A stretch of 64,000 nt of DNA from Sulfurimonas aquatica (lineage in GTDB: Bacteria; Campylobacterota; Campylobacteria; Campylobacterales; Sulfurimonadaceae), in the NCBI RefSeq assembly GCF_017357825.1, contig NZ_CP046072.1, positions 2,294,001 to 2,358,000 of the forward strand, written 5' to 3'. Below are positions 17,897 through 27,237 of this stretch, piece by piece; the stretch's first letter is position 1; each line of letters begins with the position of its first letter. A program made the position numbers and the translations under genes. Below the pieces are notes generated by a model. The model was not told the DNA's origin and did not search any database. It worked only from the letters and a program-made list of their open reading frames with translations.

Positions 17897-17925
17897 TATT
17901 AAATGAAATAAATTAAGGAAAAAAT

Positions 17926-19059
17926 ATGGAAAAAATTCTAGATATTGCCGAAGCTATTGCACATGAAAAAGGACTCTCACCTGAAAAAGTGCTAGAGTCG
18001 CTAAAGACGGCGTTTGTTCAAACTGCCAAAAGAGTTATCGATAGAAACTTTGCGTTTGAAGCTCAAATTGATGATGCGGCAAAAAGCATAAAAATAGTTC
18101 AAACAATTACCGTTGTAGCCGATGATGATGCAAGACTAGAAGATGAAGAGCTCGCTCCTGCTTTCATCCCTATAAGCGAAGCTAGAGAGTATGATGACCA
18201 AGTAGAACTTGATGATCAGCTCCAAGTAGATCATGACTTAGAAGAGTATGGTAGAACTGGGGCTTCACAACTTCACCGTGAAATAGAATATCACATCCAA
18301 AGACTTGTAGAAGATGAGATGTACAATAGATATACATCTAAAGTTGGAACACTAGTAAGTGGTCGCGTTACTCGCGTTGATTCAAATAATGCAACATATA
18401 TAGAAGTAGATGAAGTCCGTGCTGTGCTTCCAATGAAAAGTCGTATAAAAGGCGAGTTCTTTGATGTTGGAGATCACATTAAAGCGGTTGTGCGTCGCGT
18501 TACAATGGATAAAGAAAACGGTATACAGATAGAACTTTCTCGTACGTCTCCTAAGTTTTTAGAAGAGCTTTTAGCTCTTGAAGTACCTGAAATCTCTGAT
18601 GGAACTGTAATCATTGAAAAAGCAGCTCGCATACCAGGTGAACGTGCTAAAATTGCCATCTTAAGTACTCACCCTCAAGTTGATGCGGTTGGTGCTACTG
18701 TTGGTGTTAAAGGTGTGCGTATTAATGCAGTTAGTGATGAGTTAATAGGTGAAAATATTGACTGTATTGAATATACTAGCATACCAGAACTTTTTGTATC
18801 ACGTACAATGAGTCCGGCTATCATCTCTCATGTAGAGATAGTTAAAAATGATGAGGGTGAAAATGTTAAAGCAATAATTACTCTTCCGGCTGACCAAAAG
18901 AGTAAAGCGATTGGTAAAAGTGGTATAAATATCCGTTTAGCTTCTATGCTAACAGGTATGCAAATTGAACTTCTTGAGTCAGACACTACAACTACTGAAG
19001 ATGGTGAGATAGTAGAGCAGAAAGATAGTGTTGACGCACTTGAGGCACTGTTTAATTAA
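17926..19059 (+). CDS. nusA: Transcription termination/antitermination factor NusA
   Basis: RNA polymerase-binding elongation factor. The 377 residues show the N-terminal polymerase-binding domain (1-125), an S1 RNA-binding domain (~135-205, GTLVSGRVTRVD), and two KH domains (PGERAKIAI, later AIGKSGINIRLAS with the GxxG loop). The acidic C-terminal repeats of E. coli NusA are absent, as is normal outside Gammaproteobacteria. The usual rimP and infB neighbours are missing, so it is a stand-alone gene. AAGGA lies before the ATG. Confidence 0.96.
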   Translation: MEKILDIAEAIAHEKGLSPEKVLESLKTAFVQTAKRVIDRNFAFEAQIDDAAKSIKIVQTITVVADDDARLEDEELAPAFIPISEAREYDDQVELDDQLQVDHDLEEYGRTGASQLHREIEYHIQRLVEDEMYNRYTSKVGTLVSGRVTRVDSNNATYIEVDEVRAVLPMKSRIKGEFFDVGDHIKAVVRRVTMDKENGIQIELSRTSPKFLEELLALEVPEISDGTVIIEKAARIPGERAKIAILSTHPQVDAVGATVGVKGVRINAVSDELIGENIDCIEYTSIPELFVSRTMSPAIISHVEIVKNDEGENVKAIITLPADQKSKAIGKSGINIRLASMLTGMQIELLESDTTTTEDGEIVEQKDSVDALEALFN

Positions 19060-19065
19060 TTACTT

Positions 19066-19112
19066 CATTACAATAAGCAAAGCTCATTGTAATGGCAGGG
19101 ACTAAACTCCCT
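19066..19112 (+). terminator. Two hairpins downstream of nusA
   Basis: CATTACAAT (19066-19074) pairs with ATTGTAATG (19086-19094), and immediately after, AGGGA (19097-19101) pairs with TCCCT (19108-19112). No T run follows, so these may block RNA decay or assist Rho-dependent ending more than act as a classical terminator. Confidence 0.4.
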
Positions 19113-19166
19113 ACAACCTCCTAAAGCTACAAAAAACTAAATTTTTTGAGATTCTCAATATAAAAA

Positions 19167-20126
19167 CTACCCTCTTTTCATATATGGATTTAATCTTAGT
19201 AAGATTAAATCCGCGATCATATTTCCTAGAAGTGTTAAAAATGACGTTATCATTAAAGTACCCATAATTATAGGATAATCTCTACTTAGCGCTGACATAA
19301 AAAAGAGCTGTCCCATCCCCTCAATCCCAAAAATAGACTCCAAAATAACACTCCCTCCAATGAGGCCTGGTAAAGAGAGTCCTAAAAGCGTAACAATAGG
19401 TGGAAAAAGATTTGGCATAATATAGCGATATAAGAGCTCATTTTTACTCAAACCTCGAGAAAGTGCAAAATAGTAATAATCACTCTTTAATATCTCTAAT
19501 GTTAATGAGCGTACATAGACTATCATACTACCGATACCAACAAATATCATAACACCAATAGGCAAAGTCAAATGCCAAGCCATATCTAAAATATTTGATA
19601 ATCCTGTTTTTTCTTCTACTGAATGTAGCCCAGCAATAGGAAACCAAGCAAGTTTAATGGAGAAAAATATAATAAACAAAAGTGCTAAATAAAAAGATGG
19701 CATAGAAAAAGAGACCAAAGAGACTTGTCGTATAAAATAGTCAGTTTTTTTCTCGTATGAAAGAGCTGCTTTTACACCTAAGTATAATGAAACAGCAAAT
19801 ACTGATACTAAAGCTACAATATTCATAAAAAGTGTAACAGGGAGTCTCTTTAGTATCTCTTCACTCACATCTTGACCACTAACAAAAGATATGCCAAAGT
19901 TAAGAGTAGCTATATTTTTTATCCAATCTACATATTGTAATGTAAGTGATTTATCAAGACCATATACAGCCTTCAGTTTACTAATTGCTTCTTTAGTCAT
20001 ATTTGGATTTAGCTCTCCTGCTCCAAAAAAAGAGTTGGGTGCTGAGTGAATTGCTAAAAATGATATAAGAGATATGAGCAGTAACATAAAGAGAATATAT
20101 AATAATTTTTTGATAAATATATGCAT
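19167..20126 (-). CDS. DppB-type ABC transporter permease
   Basis: A 319-residue integral membrane permease of the dipeptide/oligopeptide/nickel family. It has a first helix at ~8-28, a periplasmic loop with the PNMT...LKAVYGLDKSL..QY segment, then five helices and the coupling motif near the ALSRGLSKNELLYRYIMPN loop. It should form half of a DppBC-type channel, but no DppC permease, ATPase or binding protein is next to it. A -10 box abuts the ATG, so the mRNA should be leaderless and the gene is its own unit. Confidence 0.85.
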   Translation of the reverse strand: MHIFIKKLLYILFMLLLISLISFLAIHSAPNSFFGAGELNPNMTKEAISKLKAVYGLDKSLTLQYVDWIKNIATLNFGISFVSGQDVSEEILKRLPVTLFMNIVALVSVFAVSLYLGVKAALSYEKKTDYFIRQVSLVSFSMPSFYLALLFIIFFSIKLAWFPIAGLHSVEEKTGLSNILDMAWHLTLPIGVMIFVGIGSMIVYVRSLTLEILKSDYYYFALSRGLSKNELLYRYIMPNLFPPIVTLLGLSLPGLIGGSVILESIFGIEGMGQLFFMSALSRDYPIIMGTLMITSFLTLLGNMIADLILLRLNPYMKRG

Positions 20127-20131
20127 AATGG

Positions 20132-20137
20132 ATTATA
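20132..20137 (-). promoter_or_regulatory. -10 box giving a leaderless permease mRNA
   Basis: TATAAT read leftward, only five bases before the ATG at 20126, with no ribosome binding site between. Confidence 0.5.
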
Positions 20138-20194
20138 TCACAAATAAAATAGTGTTAAAAAAGTAGTTGAAGAGGAGAGAGTCTTAAAAGAGGC

Positions 20195-20214
20195 CACTCT
20201 TCAAAAGAAGAGTG
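20195..20214 (-). terminator. Terminator of the porin gene
   Basis: A perfect 8-bp stem CACTCTTC / GAAGAGTG with a four-base loop lies 21 bases beyond the porin stop; reading leftward it is followed by CCTCTTTT. Confidence 0.65.
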
Positions 20215-20235
20215 ACTATTTGAGTTTAATAGACT

Positions 20236-21438
20236 CTAGTAGTTAAGAGTTAAATAAACTTGTACTGTGTTAAAAGCATTAGTATTATTAATGTTTTTAT
20301 TATCAGTACGGATATAAACTAATGATGTATCAAGAGCACCGTAAGATCTACTTGCAGATAAAGTGATTTCATTTACATCTTTATTTGCAGCTTTATCACC
20401 AGCAGTAATATCAGTATAGTAAAGACCTAAATCAGCAATATCTTGTAGAGCATACTCAACTGTAACATTCATAGCAGTCATGTCAGCAGCACCAACATAA
20501 CCATAGTTCCACCATGCTTCAGTATATAGTTTAGACTGAGCTCCAACATTAGCACCAGTTGCAACATTTCCAATATTTAAGAAACCAGTTTCAGCAGTTT
20601 GAGAGTATGCAACAGAAGCTGTAAGTCCCATATCTGCATCAGAGTAACCTAATTTTGCTGCAAAAGCATTTGAATCAGCTTGACCAGCAAGTTGTCCTTC
20701 AGTCAACATAGTTGAATACTGTGCACCAACCATAATGCCATCCATGTTAAAGTCACCTTGTAACCAGAATGCTTGAGCCATATCTGTTACGTCATAAAAC
20801 CATGCTTGCAGAGCAAGATCTTCAACAGAGTTATTAATAACACCTGCTGCATATGCACCTTTTACACCAAATGTAGCATAGCTATCATCTTTTGCATCAG
20901 TAGGAACATTTACAACAGTACCATCACTAGCACCATTACCATTACCAATGTATGCACCAACTAAAGTTGTATTTTTAATATCTTGATTAACTAATACAGC
21001 AGCATCAAAAGTATTTTGAGCTATTGTCCAAGTTTCAGAAAACGCAAGAGGAGTGTCTAAAGCTTGACGACCAATCTTAGCAGTAGTCTTACCCATAGTT
21101 GTAGCCATCCATGCTTCAGAAACCCACCAATCAGTTGAAGTATCAGGTGTTGCAGCAGCATCAGACCAAACAGCTCCAACAAGATTGTTCTCTAAACCTA
21201 AAGTAGTTAAAGCAGTTGTTGAAACACCAGCAGATACACTCTCAGTTAAGTCAGTTGTAATTGCTAAATCGATAGCAGCTTGTCCTCTTGAACTAGCTTG
21301 ATCCGTTAACTCGTTAGTTAATGTATCAGAAGTATCATAAAATAACTTAGCATCACCACTTATCTTCGTGTTATCTATTGCAAATGCACTTGACCCTACT
21401 AGTAACGCAGCCACTAAACTCATTTTTGTATATTTCAT
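20236..21438 (-). CDS. Outer-membrane porin of the Campylobacterota Opr type
   Basis: A 400-residue protein with a clean signal peptide (KMSLVAALLVGSSAFA) and a beta-barrel body that ends in VQVYLTLNY, an aromatic outer-membrane sorting end. It shares features with the second porin at 31694: an AKIGRQALDTPLAFSETW segment and an N-TFDAAVLVNQD strand. The clean gene, strong terminator and Ala/Thr-rich content suggest a well expressed general porin. Specific solute unknown. Confidence 0.82.
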   Translation of the reverse strand: MKYTKMSLVAALLVGSSAFAIDNTKISGDAKLFYDTSDTLTNELTDQASSRGQAAIDLAITTDLTESVSAGVSTTALTTLGLENNLVGAVWSDAAATPDTSTDWWVSEAWMATTMGKTTAKIGRQALDTPLAFSETWTIAQNTFDAAVLVNQDIKNTTLVGAYIGNGNGASDGTVVNVPTDAKDDSYATFGVKGAYAAGVINNSVEDLALQAWFYDVTDMAQAFWLQGDFNMDGIMVGAQYSTMLTEGQLAGQADSNAFAAKLGYSDADMGLTASVAYSQTAETGFLNIGNVATGANVGAQSKLYTEAWWNYGYVGAADMTAMNVTVEYALQDIADLGLYYTDITAGDKAANKDVNEITLSASRSYGALDTSLVYIRTDNKNINNTNAFNTVQVYLTLNY

Positions 21439-21533
21439 ATATTCTCCTTATATTGTTACAAATTTCGACATTAGTATAGCATAATACATTCTTTTCTTTT
21501 GCTTAAACACTTAACTATTAGTTAATTATCCGA

Positions 21534-21539
21534 TATAAT
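21534..21539 (+). promoter_or_regulatory. -10 box giving a leaderless lipoprotein mRNA
   Basis: TATAAT ends six bases before the ATG at 21546; predicted transcription start is the A of the ATG, and no ribosome binding site fits. Confidence 0.55.
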
Positions 21540-21545
21540 TCACTT

Positions 21546-21956
21546 ATGAAACAATTAATTAATAGATATAACTCAATCTTCTTGCTTTTATTATTGGGAG
21601 GATGTGCTAGTAATACTAAGGTCTCGCCTTCAAATAACAGTGCATTAAACAGTGTTAGTCCTATAGTAAAAAAAGAGAAAGCTGGATTTATACAAAAGAC
21701 ATTAGATGAGTTTGTAGAAGATGAGTGGACTCCAACTGTTAGTAAAGATGAGAAGATACAAAAAAAGTATATGAGCCAGTCTAAAAAAGCGAGTGACGAA
21801 GAAGTTATATATATAGAAAAAGAAGATAAAAACTTCACACTTCAGGAAATAGTAGACAAGTCAGAAGCATATTTTAGAGCTAAGCCAGCTGATCATAATA
21901 ACTCACATGTCAAAAAATTAAACAATATGCCAGTAATTGGAAAAGTATCTAAATAA
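21546..21956 (+). CDS. Small lipoprotein of unknown function
   Basis: A 136-residue protein with a lipoprotein signal ending in LLLGGC (Cys20). The mature part is charged, rich in Lys and Glu, with no domain I recognise. It faces the tpiA gene tail to tail. Its mRNA should start at the ATG itself (see the -10 box at 21534). An antisense open frame over the same stretch is a shadow. Confidence 0.72.
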   Translation: MKQLINRYNSIFLLLLLGGCASNTKVSPSNNSALNSVSPIVKKEKAGFIQKTLDEFVEDEWTPTVSKDEKIQKKYMSQSKKASDEEVIYIEKEDKNFTLQEIVDKSEAYFRAKPADHNNSHVKKLNNMPVIGKVSK

Positions 21957-21980
21957 AAAAAGTTGAGACTCTAAGAGAGT
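21955..21980 (-). terminator. Terminator of the gap-pgk-tpiA operon
   Basis: ACTCT / AGAGT with a three-base loop overlaps the tpiA stop codon; read leftward it is followed by CTCAAC and then seven T. The A/T run could also help end the rightward lipoprotein mRNA. Confidence 0.6.
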
Positions 21981-22675
21981 TCCTCAGCAAACTCTATCAT
22001 TTTACAAAAGTCTTCCGCACATAGCGCGGCACTTCCGACTAAAACTCCATCAACATTTTCAATGCTTAAAACTTCTTTAGCGTTAGCTACTTTAACACTA
22101 CCTCCATAAAGAAGCGGTGCGGATGATTTATCTTTTAACTCTTTATGAATATCTTTTATATCGTCAAGTGTTGGTGTAAGCCCAGTACCTATAGCCCAAA
22201 CCGGTTCATATGCAATAATGAGGTTTTCATACTGAGTATCGATACCCTCATACTGGGTGGAGATATACTCCATCATTACATCTTTTCCAGCTTCACGTTT
22301 TTCAAGAGGTTCACCCACACAGTAAACTATTTTGAAACCAAGCTCTTTAAAATAGTTAAACTTTTTAACAAGCTCTTCTTGAGTTTCACCTAAAATATGT
22401 CTGCGTTCACTATGCCCTATCAAAATAGTTTTGATATCAAACTCGTTTAAATGCGTAAGACCTATCTCCCCTGTAAACGCACCGTTATCAGTTGGATAAG
22501 CATTCTGAGCACCCACCACTACAGAAGATTTATAAGTGTCAAGTGATGACATAGCGGGAAATACTAAAACCTCTTGAGAAGAGTTACAAGAAGTGATGTA
22601 AGCATCAACTTCATTAATATACTTTTTTGTTTCTTTTCTTGTAAGGTTTGTTTTTAAATTTGCCGCTATTATCAT
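21971..22675 (-). CDS. tpiA: Triosephosphate isomerase
   Basis: Interconverts dihydroxyacetone phosphate and glyceraldehyde-3-phosphate. The 234-residue TIM barrel has the active-site Lys in ANLKTN, His in IGHSERR and the catalytic Glu in AYEPVWAIGTG, with LLYGGSVK phosphate binding. It is about 15 residues shorter than the E. coli enzyme, as in other Campylobacterota. It follows pgk by two bases, the last gene of gap-pgk-tpiA. Confidence 0.96.
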   Translation of the reverse strand: MIIAANLKTNLTRKETKKYINEVDAYITSCNSSQEVLVFPAMSSLDTYKSSVVVGAQNAYPTDNGAFTGEIGLTHLNEFDIKTILIGHSERRHILGETQEELVKKFNYFKELGFKIVYCVGEPLEKREAGKDVMMEYISTQYEGIDTQYENLIIAYEPVWAIGTGLTPTLDDIKDIHKELKDKSSAPLLYGGSVKVANAKEVLSIENVDGVLVGSAALCAEDFCKMIEFAEELS

Positions 22676-22677
22676 CT

Positions 22678-23877
22678 TTATTTCTCCGTTATTATTAGTG
22701 GTGCTACACCTGGAAGAATTTTCCCTTCTAGAAGTTCTAAAGAAGCTCCACCACCAGTAGAGATAAAACTCATCTCTTCATCAAGTCCAATACGTTGCAC
22801 CAAGTCAGCTGTGTCACCACCACCAACTACGGTAGTAGCAAAACTATCTGCAACAAAATGAGCTATCTTCGATGACCCACGAGCAAATTTTTCCATCTCA
22901 TAGACACCCATTGGGCCATTCCATAAAACTGTTTGAACATCATTAAGACCTTCACGATAGAGTCTCACAGTTGCTGGACCTATATCCAGACCCATCCACT
23001 CACTTGGAATCTCTTGTGCTGTTACTATCTTACTTACAGCATCAGCAGAAAATTTCTCAGCAGCTATTACATCAACTGGAAGATAAAACTTTACACCAAG
23101 TTTTTTTGCCTCATCCATTATATGCTGAGCATCCGCTAAAAGGTCATCTTCTACTAAAGATGCTCCTATGTCATAGCCCATCTGTTTAAGAAATGTAAAT
23201 GCCATTCCTCCACCTATAAATACTTTGTCCACTTTTGGTAAAAGATTAATCAAAGCTTCTAACTTACCTGAAACCTTACTCCCACCAACTATTGCCGCGA
23301 AAGGACGTACGGGATCGTTTATAAGTTTACCAAAGAAGTTAATCTCGCGTTCAAGTAAAAATCCTGCAGCCATGCTAGTTTCTGTAAAGTATTTTGTAAT
23401 GCCCTCAACTGAAGCATGTGCGCGGTGAGAAACGCCAAATGCATCATTTATATAAATATCCGCCATAGAAGCGAGTTTTTTACTTAAATCACTATCATTT
23501 TCTGTCTCCCCTGGTTCAAAACGAAGATTTTCTAAAAGTAAAATATCGCAACACTTTAGAGCTTCAACTTGAGCAAATGCGTCTTCACCAACTACGTCTT
23601 TAGCCAAAATGACTTTTCTTTTTAAAATATTGCTCAGTCTTTTAGCTACTGGTGCAAGAGAGTACTTCTCATTTACTTCACCCTTTGGACGACCTAAATG
23701 AGAAGCTAATATGATAGAGCAATCCTGATCTAAACAGTAGTTAATAGTTGCTAGAGCCCCTTTTATTCTTCTATCATCTGAAATATTTCCAAACTCATCC
23801 ATTGGTACGTTAAAGTCACATCTGATGAATACTTTTTTATGGTCTAAATCTAATTTTTTAATATTTAATAGTTCCAT
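22678..23877 (-). CDS. pgk: Phosphoglycerate kinase
   Basis: Reversible transfer between 1,3-bisphosphoglycerate/ADP and 3-phosphoglycerate/ATP. The 399 residues show the substrate site [21 protein letters not shown], the hinge GGSKVSGK and the nucleotide site GGGDTADL. Its product or substrate 3-phosphoglycerate is also the acceptor for the GpgS-like enzyme at 57190. It lies 8 bases after gap. Confidence 0.97.
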   Translation of the reverse strand: MELLNIKKLDLDHKKVFIRCDFNVPMDEFGNISDDRRIKGALATINYCLDQDCSIILASHLGRPKGEVNEKYSLAPVAKRLSNILKRKVILAKDVVGEDAFAQVEALKCCDILLLENLRFEPGETENDSDLSKKLASMADIYINDAFGVSHRAHASVEGITKYFTETSMAAGFLLEREINFFGKLINDPVRPFAAIVGGSKVSGKLEALINLLPKVDKVFIGGGMAFTFLKQMGYDIGASLVEDDLLADAQHIMDEAKKLGVKFYLPVDVIAAEKFSADAVSKIVTAQEIPSEWMGLDIGPATVRLYREGLNDVQTVLWNGPMGVYEMEKFARGSSKIAHFVADSFATTVVGGGDTADLVQRIGLDEEMSFISTGGGASLELLEGKILPGVAPLIITEK

Positions 23878-23885
23878 TATGATTC

Positions 23886-24887
23886 CTATTTACTAATATG
23901 AATTGCCATATCGATTAAGCGCATAGAGTAGCCCCACTCATTGTCATACCAAGCCATGATTTTCACCATATCTCCACCGATAACTTGCGTTAAATCTTCA
24001 GCAACAATAGAGCTGTACTCACTACCTACGAAATCTTGAGAGACTCTCATCTCTTTATCCATTAGTAAAAGACCTTTAAGTCTATTATCTGCCGCTTCAT
24101 TAAATACAGCTGTAACTTCTTCTCTTGTAGTGCCGCGTTTTACAACAACATTTAAATCAACCATAGAAACATCTGGCGTTGGAACACGAACAGACTGACC
24201 ATGTAATTTACCTTCAAGCTGTGGCATTACTAGAGAGATAGCTTTTGCCGCACCAGTAGTTGTAGGTATCATATTTATAGCACCTGCACGAGCACGACGT
24301 TTATCTTTTGAGTGTTTTACATCTAAGATATTTTGATCATTTGTGTATGAGTGAATAGTCGTCATAAGACCTTTCTCAATTCCAAAAGCATCATCTAAGA
24401 CACGAGCGACAGGACCCAGACAGTTTGTAGTACAAGAAGCGTTTGAAACTATCTTCTGTCCATCATACTTCTCTTCATTTACTCCTGTAACAAATGTAGG
24501 AGTCTCTTTATCTTTTGCTGGAGCAGAAAAAAGAACTTTTTCAACACCATTGTCGATGTGGACTTGTGCAGACTCTTGAGTTAAAAATACACCAGTACAC
24601 TCTAGAACCATATCTGCACCACAATCAGCAAATTTAAGATTTTTAGGATCGCGATCTGAGAAAACTCTAATAACTTGAGAGTCTATTTTAATGTTATGCT
24701 CATCAATCTGCTCAACTTCACTTTTAAATGTTCCATGAACTGAGTCATTTCTTAAAAGATAAAGCATCATATCCATACTTGCCATATCATTAATAGCTAC
24801 AATCTCCACATCATTCCTAGTAGCGGCAATTCGAGCGACACAACGTCCAATCCTACCAAATCCATTAATTGCTATTTTTAATGCCAT
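23886..24887 (-). CDS. gap: Glyceraldehyde-3-phosphate dehydrogenase, type I
   Basis: NAD(P)-dependent conversion of glyceraldehyde-3-phosphate and 1,3-bisphosphoglycerate. The 333 residues include the Rossmann start INGFGRIGR and the catalytic Cys in [10 protein letters not shown] with its partner His further on. First gene of gap-pgk-tpiA; divergent from nadD. In an autotrophic relative this operon would serve gluconeogenesis from pyruvate. Confidence 0.97.
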   Translation of the reverse strand: MALKIAINGFGRIGRCVARIAATRNDVEIVAINDMASMDMMLYLLRNDSVHGTFKSEVEQIDEHNIKIDSQVIRVFSDRDPKNLKFADCGADMVLECTGVFLTQESAQVHIDNGVEKVLFSAPAKDKETPTFVTGVNEEKYDGQKIVSNASCTTNCLGPVARVLDDAFGIEKGLMTTIHSYTNDQNILDVKHSKDKRRARAGAINMIPTTTGAAKAISLVMPQLEGKLHGQSVRVPTPDVSMVDLNVVVKRGTTREEVTAVFNEAADNRLKGLLLMDKEMRVSQDFVGSEYSSIVAEDLTQVIGGDMVKIMAWYDNEWGYSMRLIDMAIHISK

Positions 24888-24935
24888 TATATATCCTATA
24901 TAAATTTTAATTGGCTTATTTTATCCAAACTTAGC

Positions 24936-24941
24936 TATAAT
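24936..24941 (+). promoter_or_regulatory. -10 box giving a near-leaderless nadD mRNA
   Basis: TATAAT TCGC lies nine bases before the nadD ATG. The predicted leader is about three bases and no ribosome binding site is present. Confidence 0.55.
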
Positions 24942-24950
24942 TCGCTTTAA

Positions 24951-25505
24951 ATGAAAACAGCAGCACTCTATGGAGGTTCCTTTGACCCTCCTCATATTGG
25001 TCATGAGGCAGTAGTTAAAGCTCTTATAGATTTAGATTTTTTGGATGAGATTATACTTATGCCAACATATCTAAATCCATTTAAAGCAGCATCATGTGCA
25101 CCAGCTAAACTACGCTTAGGCTGGTTAGAAAATATTTTTTCTAACTATAAAAAAGTTAGAGTGAGTTCCTTTGAAGTAGATATGAACAAAAAAGTTCCTA
25201 CACTGAAAAGTGTTCAACATCTACTTAAAAATTATGAAAAAATATACCTAGTAATAGGTGCTGATAATTTAAAAAGTTTACAAGAGTGGTACAAGTACGA
25301 AGAGTTAAACAAGCTTGTAACATTCATAGTCGCATCAAGAGAAAATATAGATATACCTAAAGAGTTTATAAAAATAAACATAGATATAGATATCTCATCT
25401 TCTGAGCTAAGAAAAAAGATAGATATATCTAAGCTAGCAAAACAAAACTCTCAAGAGATTGCTACATACTATACAGAAACAATGAAGGAAAAAAATGCAA
25501 GATAG
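24951..25505 (+). CDS. nadD: Nicotinate-nucleotide adenylyltransferase
   Basis: Joins ATP and nicotinate mononucleotide to deamido-NAD in NAD synthesis. The 184-residue protein has the nucleotidyltransferase site ALYGGSFDPPHIGH at the N-terminus and the second motif ISSSELRKKI near the C-terminus. It overlaps rsfS by 11 bases; the nadD-rsfS pair is a common arrangement in bacteria. Its mRNA should be nearly leaderless. Confidence 0.95.
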   Translation: MKTAALYGGSFDPPHIGHEAVVKALIDLDFLDEIILMPTYLNPFKAASCAPAKLRLGWLENIFSNYKKVRVSSFEVDMNKKVPTLKSVQHLLKNYEKIYLVIGADNLKSLQEWYKYEELNKLVTFIVASRENIDIPKEFIKINIDIDISSSELRKKIDISKLAKQNSQEIATYYTETMKEKNAR

Positions 25506-25821
25506 AATTAAAAAAATAACAGATCTACTAGATAAAAATAAAGCAGAGTCAATTGAAGTGTTTGATTTAAAAGAGAAAAACTACTTCGTCGATTATGCAA
25601 TTATTGCTTCATCTTTAGGTACTAAACACACAACAGCTCTTTTAGATCACTTAAAAAATGGACTAAAACCAGAAGAAACTTTTAACAATGTAGACGAGAG
25701 TGGTGATTGGGTTGTTGCAGACCTTGGTGATATTCTTATCCACATCATGACCCCTGAGTATAGAGTAAAGTATGATATGGAAACATTTTTAAGTGAACTA
25801 TCTACTGATACTACTTTGTAG
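25495..25821 (+). CDS. rsfS: Ribosomal silencing factor RsfS
   Basis: A 108-residue Iojap/RsfS protein that binds uL14 on the large ribosomal subunit and blocks subunit joining in starvation. Family features are [10 protein letters not shown] near the start, [13 protein letters not shown], and [19 protein letters not shown]. Coupled to nadD by overlap. Its last 11 bases overlap the end of the convergent transglycosylase gene. Confidence 0.93.
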   Translation: MQDRIKKITDLLDKNKAESIEVFDLKEKNYFVDYAIIASSLGTKHTTALLDHLKNGLKPEETFNNVDESGDWVVADLGDILIHIMTPEYRVKYDMETFLSELSTDTTL

Positions 25822-27214
25822 TCTTAGTAAGCTTTTCTAATATATCTCTATAGTTATATATAGCTTCTACATACTTTACAGGTTCTGCTCCTCTAGCATA
25901 TCCATATTTTAAATTTTTATAATATTTTTTTTGCGATAGGAGTGGAAGTACCTTTTTCAAATCACTCCAAACATTTTTATTAAGCCCCATTTTAGTAGCT
26001 AACTTTTGAGCATCTCTAACATGTCCTAATCCAATGTTGTAAGCCGCGAGTGCAAACTTAAGTCTATTCTCACCCTCAACCTTTTTAGGAACAAATTTTA
26101 GCATCTGTTTAATATGCCTTGTCCCACCAATTATACTTTGCTTGGGATCTAGTCGGTTTTTTACACCTAACATTTTAGCAGTACTTTTTGTAAGCATCAT
26201 CAAGCCTCTTACTCCAGTAAAACTTTTCGCCTTAGCATTCCAATGTGACTCCTGATAAGAGATGCTAGCTATAAGAGTCCAAGGAATACTAAACTTTGTC
26301 CCTGCCTCTTGAAAATACTTTTTATATTTTGGTAGCCTCGTCTTAATGCGTTTATAAAACATCTTAGTACTATAGTAATCAAAAAACATAATATAAGAGT
26401 AGTAGTTATCTTCAAGCTCCCTCATTTTTCCCTTTTGATTAAAATCATTTAACCAAGCATACATATCAGCTTCTAACTTTTGAGAATCATCTGGTAAAAT
26501 CCAAGCTAATTGTTCTCTCCCACTTATAGTAAATGCAAGTGCCATCTCAGGGTTATATCTTATATTTAATGAGTATATGTTTGAATCTGCAATCGTACAG
26601 TCTATCTCCTTTTTTGCAACATACTCTAGGAGCTCTTCGGTAGAGAAGTTAGGACTGATGGAAGCATTGATTTCAAAACCTTCACTTTTAAGCATTTGTA
26701 TTGTCTCGCTGTAACTTGTCTCTTCTCCTACCATTAAAGAGACATTTTCTAAATCTTCTACATCTCTTGGAAACCTAGACTGAGATCTCATACTACGATT
26801 ACAAACTACCTGTTGTTGTACTTCAAAATAAGAGGGGCCAAAGTTGTATAACTTCTCTCTTTCTTGTGTTTTTGTAATAGATGCAGAAGTTATGTGAATA
26901 TTTGGATTGCGACTAAACTCTAAGGCTTCTTTAACCGTTCCAACCGTAGTAATATTAAGCTCAGCACCTAAATGGTCTGCATAATTTTTTAATAAATCAT
27001 ATTCAAATCCCTGTGGACCTTTTGGACCTATATAGTAGACTGTAGGGGAGTTTAGCATCACGACATTTAATGTTTTTGATTTGATTATTTTATCTAATGT
27101 GGTCTCTTTAACTATACGTTTATTTGGTATATAATTAGAGTGGCTTATCCACCCAAAAACAAAGAAGGACCCTGCAAAAAAGAGAGTCACTAAAACAAAT
27201 GTAAGCTTATTCAT
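25811..27214 (-). CDS. MltF-like membrane-bound lytic transglycosylase
   Basis: A 467-residue envelope protein with an N-terminal membrane anchor (residues ~4-26), a periplasmic solute-binding-protein type 3 domain (~40-275), and a C-terminal SLT domain with the catalytic Glu in [13 protein letters not shown] followed by [10 protein letters not shown] and [13 protein letters not shown]. This is the MltF plan: peptidoglycan cleavage with a ligand-sensing domain. It lies 23 bases after the histidine kinase gene and is probably in the same operon. Confidence 0.87.
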   Translation of the reverse strand: MNKLTFVLVTLFFAGSFFVFGWISHSNYIPNKRIVKETTLDKIIKSKTLNVVMLNSPTVYYIGPKGPQGFEYDLLKNYADHLGAELNITTVGTVKEALEFSRNPNIHITSASITKTQEREKLYNFGPSYFEVQQQVVCNRSMRSQSRFPRDVEDLENVSLMVGEETSYSETIQMLKSEGFEINASISPNFSTEELLEYVAKKEIDCTIADSNIYSLNIRYNPEMALAFTISGREQLAWILPDDSQKLEADMYAWLNDFNQKGKMRELEDNYYSYIMFFDYYSTKMFYKRIKTRLPKYKKYFQEAGTKFSIPWTLIASISYQESHWNAKAKSFTGVRGLMMLTKSTAKMLGVKNRLDPKQSIIGGTRHIKQMLKFVPKKVEGENRLKFALAAYNIGLGHVRDAQKLATKMGLNKNVWSDLKKVLPLLSQKKYYKNLKYGYARGAEPVKYVEAIYNYRDILEKLTKTTK

Positions 27215-27237
27215 TGCAGTAGTTTACATTTTTAAAC

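Noticed and set aside
17801-17903. 6S RNA or SRP RNA
   Set aside because: Too short for 6S, lacks the SRP GGAAG-type tetraloop and conserved loop sequence, and reads into nusA without a terminator.
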